This document shows, one piece after another, positions 63,379-64,000 of a stretch of DNA of 64,000 nt (its first letter is position 1; each line of letters begins with the position of its first letter). The stretch spans positions 62,001 to 126,000 of the forward strand of contig NZ_CP024924.1 of the NCBI RefSeq assembly GCF_002796605.1, written 5' to 3'. A program made the position numbers and the translations under genes. The notes beneath the pieces were generated by a model. It saw only the letters and a program-made list of their open reading frames with translations, searched no databases and was not told the origin of the DNA. The DNA is from Sphingomonas psychrotolerans. Its GTDB lineage: Bacteria; Pseudomonadota; Alphaproteobacteria; Sphingomonadales; Sphingomonadaceae.

Positions 63379-64000
63379 TCAGCCGGGCGGGCGCTGTCTT
63401 CTCAGCATGTCGAGCACATCGCTCATCGTCAGCTCCCCGCTCTTGAGCCCAGTCATGAAATAGTCGGCCCAGGCGCGGTGCGCCGCACATTCCGCCGGCG
63501 ACATGGCCGCGATATCTCGGGGCAGCCGCTCGCCCTCTCTGGCGGACTCGGCCGCAGCGCGCGCCTCTTCCTTCGCCATTAGCTTCTCGAAAAGAGCGTC
63601 GTCTGCGGCCCGCTCAGTGCGCCATTGCACGTCCTCGCGCCGCAGCTGCGCGTCGAGGTCGGCTCTGAATTGCTTCATCGCCAGGAGCTTGCGGGGCCAG
63701 GGGACTCGCCCTTGGGTCGGTCGCAGGCGCGTCACCTCAACGAGCACCTCCGCTTCGACGCGCATGAGCCTCGCCTCGAGCTCCGCAAGCTCTACGATAC
63801 GTTCGTCCCGTCGCCGCTCGTGACGGGCATTCCGTTCCCGGTTGGTGGAAATGTTGGTCACGACCGGATAGCTGTCACGGTCATGGCGGCCGTAGTAGCG
63901 GGCCGAGAAGGCGTCAGGATCGGCCTCGAAGTCCGCGACCCGCGCGCTGCTCTGCTCATAATTTTTCTCGCTGTAGACGATCGAAATCCGCTTCTGGCGA
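63379..64000 (-). CDS. Hypothetical plasmid protein, N-terminus beyond window
   Basis: An open frame runs from its stop at 63379 to the window edge without interruption (about 206 codons). A GTG at 63861 could start a shorter protein, but the frame upstream still reads like protein (KRISIVYSEKNYEQSSARVA), so the true start probably lies outside. The visible part is Arg- and Glu-rich, probably coiled coil (ELAELEARLMRVEAEVLVEV), ending in DVLDMLRRQRPP. No function recognised. It converges on the strawberry notch gene (22 bases apart). Confidence 0.6.
   Translation of the reverse strand, partial: RQKRISIVYSEKNYEQSSARVADFEADPDAFSARYYGRHDRDSYPVVTNISTNRERNARHERRRDERIVELAELEARLMRVEAEVLVEVTRLRPTQGRVPWPRKLLAMKQFRADLDAQLRREDVQWRTERAADDALFEKLMAKEEARAAAESAREGERLPRDIAAMSPAECAAHRAWADYFMTGLKSGELTMSDVLDMLRRQRPPG

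Overview
The window looks like part of a large, GC-rich alphaproteobacterial replicon, most likely a plasmid of a sphingomonad (Sphingomonadaceae). Three things point there: a repA-parA-parB maintenance block with iterons and palindromic centromere-like sites, the strawberry-notch/toprim genes usual on sphingomonad plasmids, and the family make-up of the rest (TonB receptor, alginate-export porins, pirins, LysR regulators). The family assignments are from recognition of the protein sequences; no database search was run.

Layout. 1-16 kb: small enzymes on the minus strand for detoxification and electrophile/oxidant stress (nitronate monooxygenase, epoxide hydrolase, OsmC, pirin, haloperoxidase-type hydrolase, azoreductase, SDR, luciferase-like oxidoreductase), then a K+/H+ antiporter of the Kef type and LysR regulators. 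16-31 kb: catabolic modules (pirin; an isochorismatase-like hydrolase, outer-membrane porin, VOC pseudogene and amidohydrolase operon; a second luciferase-like oxidoreductase; quinoprotein, LigB-type dioxygenase and SMP-30-like lipoprotein; a second porin) with paralogous LysR genes between them. 31.2-35.2 kb: a complete pqqABCDE operon followed by an S33 aminopeptidase; PQQ made here could serve the quinoprotein at 25.3 kb. 35.4-40 kb: a SnoaL-like protein, a broken aspartic protease, a ZnuD-like TonB receptor with a His/Cys loop, and small secreted proteins. 40.3-45.2 kb: dinB and, divergently, an SbcD/SbcC-like nuclease-ATPase pair, with an SOS (LexA) box of the alphaproteobacterial type between them. 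45.3-52.9 kb: a minus-strand cluster of PHP-ATPase, HNH nuclease, HEPN-type protein and DUF2971 protein next to a tyrosine recombinase, which I read as a candidate defence island. 53-58 kb: plasmid maintenance (parB, parA, repA, iterons). 58.2-64 kb: toprim primase-like protein, a very large methylase-strawberry notch helicase, and a gene cut by the window edge.

A nine-base motif, TGCGACACA, recurs exactly six times in non-coding DNA in the first 26 kb. In five cases it points toward a downstream enzyme or transporter gene at 77-154 bases from the start. It may be the operator of a shared regulon served by the LysR paralogues.

Decay is visible in four places: an alpha/beta hydrolase (1.6-2.05 kb), a VOC protein with a one-base homopolymer frameshift (18.97 kb), an unrecognised gene end (30.64-30.77 kb) and an aspartic protease (35.8-36.1 kb). 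I saw no rRNA, tRNA, CRISPR array or insertion sequence.
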